The notes under the pieces are model-generated. The model searched no databases and was not told where the DNA came from. It saw nothing but the letters and a program-made list of their open reading frames with translations. Below are positions 63,268-63,340 of a DNA stretch of 63,340 nt, in pieces (position 1 is the stretch's first letter; every line of letters starts with the position of its first letter). A program made the position numbers and the translations under genes. This DNA is from an uncultured Mollicutes bacterium (GTDB lineage Bacteria; Bacillota_I; Bacilli_A; Acholeplasmatales; JAEDCM01), in assembly GCA_947166335.1 (NCBI GenBank), contig CAMVDS010000004.1:1-63340 (forward strand), given 5' to 3'.

Positions 63268-63340
63268 ATGGAAATTAAAATTGTAAAAAATGAAAATCCA
63301 AAACAAAAACCTGATGAAAATTCACTAGGCTTTGGTAAGT
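63268..63340 (+). CDS. ilvE: Branched-chain aminotransferase, N-terminal fragment (window edge)
   Basis: Only 24 residues are visible. The N-terminus contains NPKQKPDENSLGFGK, matching the start of group-II branched-chain aminotransferases (x-N-P-K-x-K-P-D-x-x-x-L-G-F-G-K), which convert 2-oxo acids of Val, Leu and Ile to the amino acids with glutamate. GAGGTGG precedes the ATG at 63268, 12 bases after the ligase gene, so it is co-transcribed. The rest lies outside the window. Confidence 0.75.
   Translation, partial: MEIKIVKNENPKQKPDENSLGFGK

Overview
The window is 63 kb of strongly A+T-rich bacterial chromosome, gene-dense and almost entirely on the + strand. Gene content and order are those of a low-GC Gram-positive: rplU-prp-rpmA-obgE with an L27 extension fit for Prp cleavage, an L21 leader, a T-box, ruvAB-queA-tgt, yhbY, and lipoproteins with Gram-positive-style lipoboxes. 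TGA is used as a stop, so the code is the standard bacterial one. Rubrerythrin, indolepyruvate:ferredoxin oxidoreductase and BspA-like surface lipoproteins suggest an anaerobe, probably gut-associated (Bacilli/Erysipelotrichia-like or a related uncultured lineage). The species cannot be named from the sequence.

Layout. 1-10 kb: end of leuS, a membrane protein, a divergent TetR/DegV pair with a paired-operator region, and small single-gene units (GNAT, CPBP-like and YcxB-like membrane proteins, PHP phosphoesterase, YbjN-like protein, ACT-ACT-metallo-beta-lactamase fusion, zinc-ribbon/MORN protein). 10-19 kb: rubrerythrin, a glycosyltransferase, the arylacetate cluster iorA-iorB-paaK-ACT, mscS, an M29 aminopeptidase and yhbY. 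19.5-25.8 kb: a membrane-anchored J-like protein, a GrpE-like protein with a huge charged coiled-coil tail, and an Hsp70, which together look like a second, divergent Hsp70 machine. 25.9-34 kb: a VanZ protein with inserted Ig-like domains and two BspA-type leucine-rich-repeat lipoproteins. 34-40 kb: glycosyltransferase, galE, GNAT-valS and a FolC-like protein without a P-loop. 40-45.6 kb: glgB, a GH13 enzyme and malQ. 45.6-51 kb: ribosomal/Obg operon, then a convergent 1018-residue coiled-coil protein. 51-56 kb: ruvA-ruvB-queA-cyclophilin lipoprotein-tgt.

The last 7.5 kb is a T-box-controlled operon with unusual architecture: an HTH-cupin-acyl-CoA ligase fusion, an amidohydrolase, an isopropylmalate-synthase-like protein that has lost its metal ligands but kept the LeuA regulatory domain, a TIM-barrel/acyl-CoA ligase fusion, and the start of a branched-chain aminotransferase. 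The T-box specifier reads best as an isoleucine codon. My inference is that the operon activates branched short-chain acids for branched-chain amino acid synthesis, with the pseudo-synthase as a possible amino-acid sensor. This operon and the divergent Hsp70 module are the two most interesting parts of the window.

Promoters are typically extended -10 elements (TGNTATAAT or TGNTAAAAT) with poor -35 boxes. Shine-Dalgarno sequences are often a long AGGTGAT, which places a false in-frame GTG nine bases before many true ATG starts; starts are corrected for this below.
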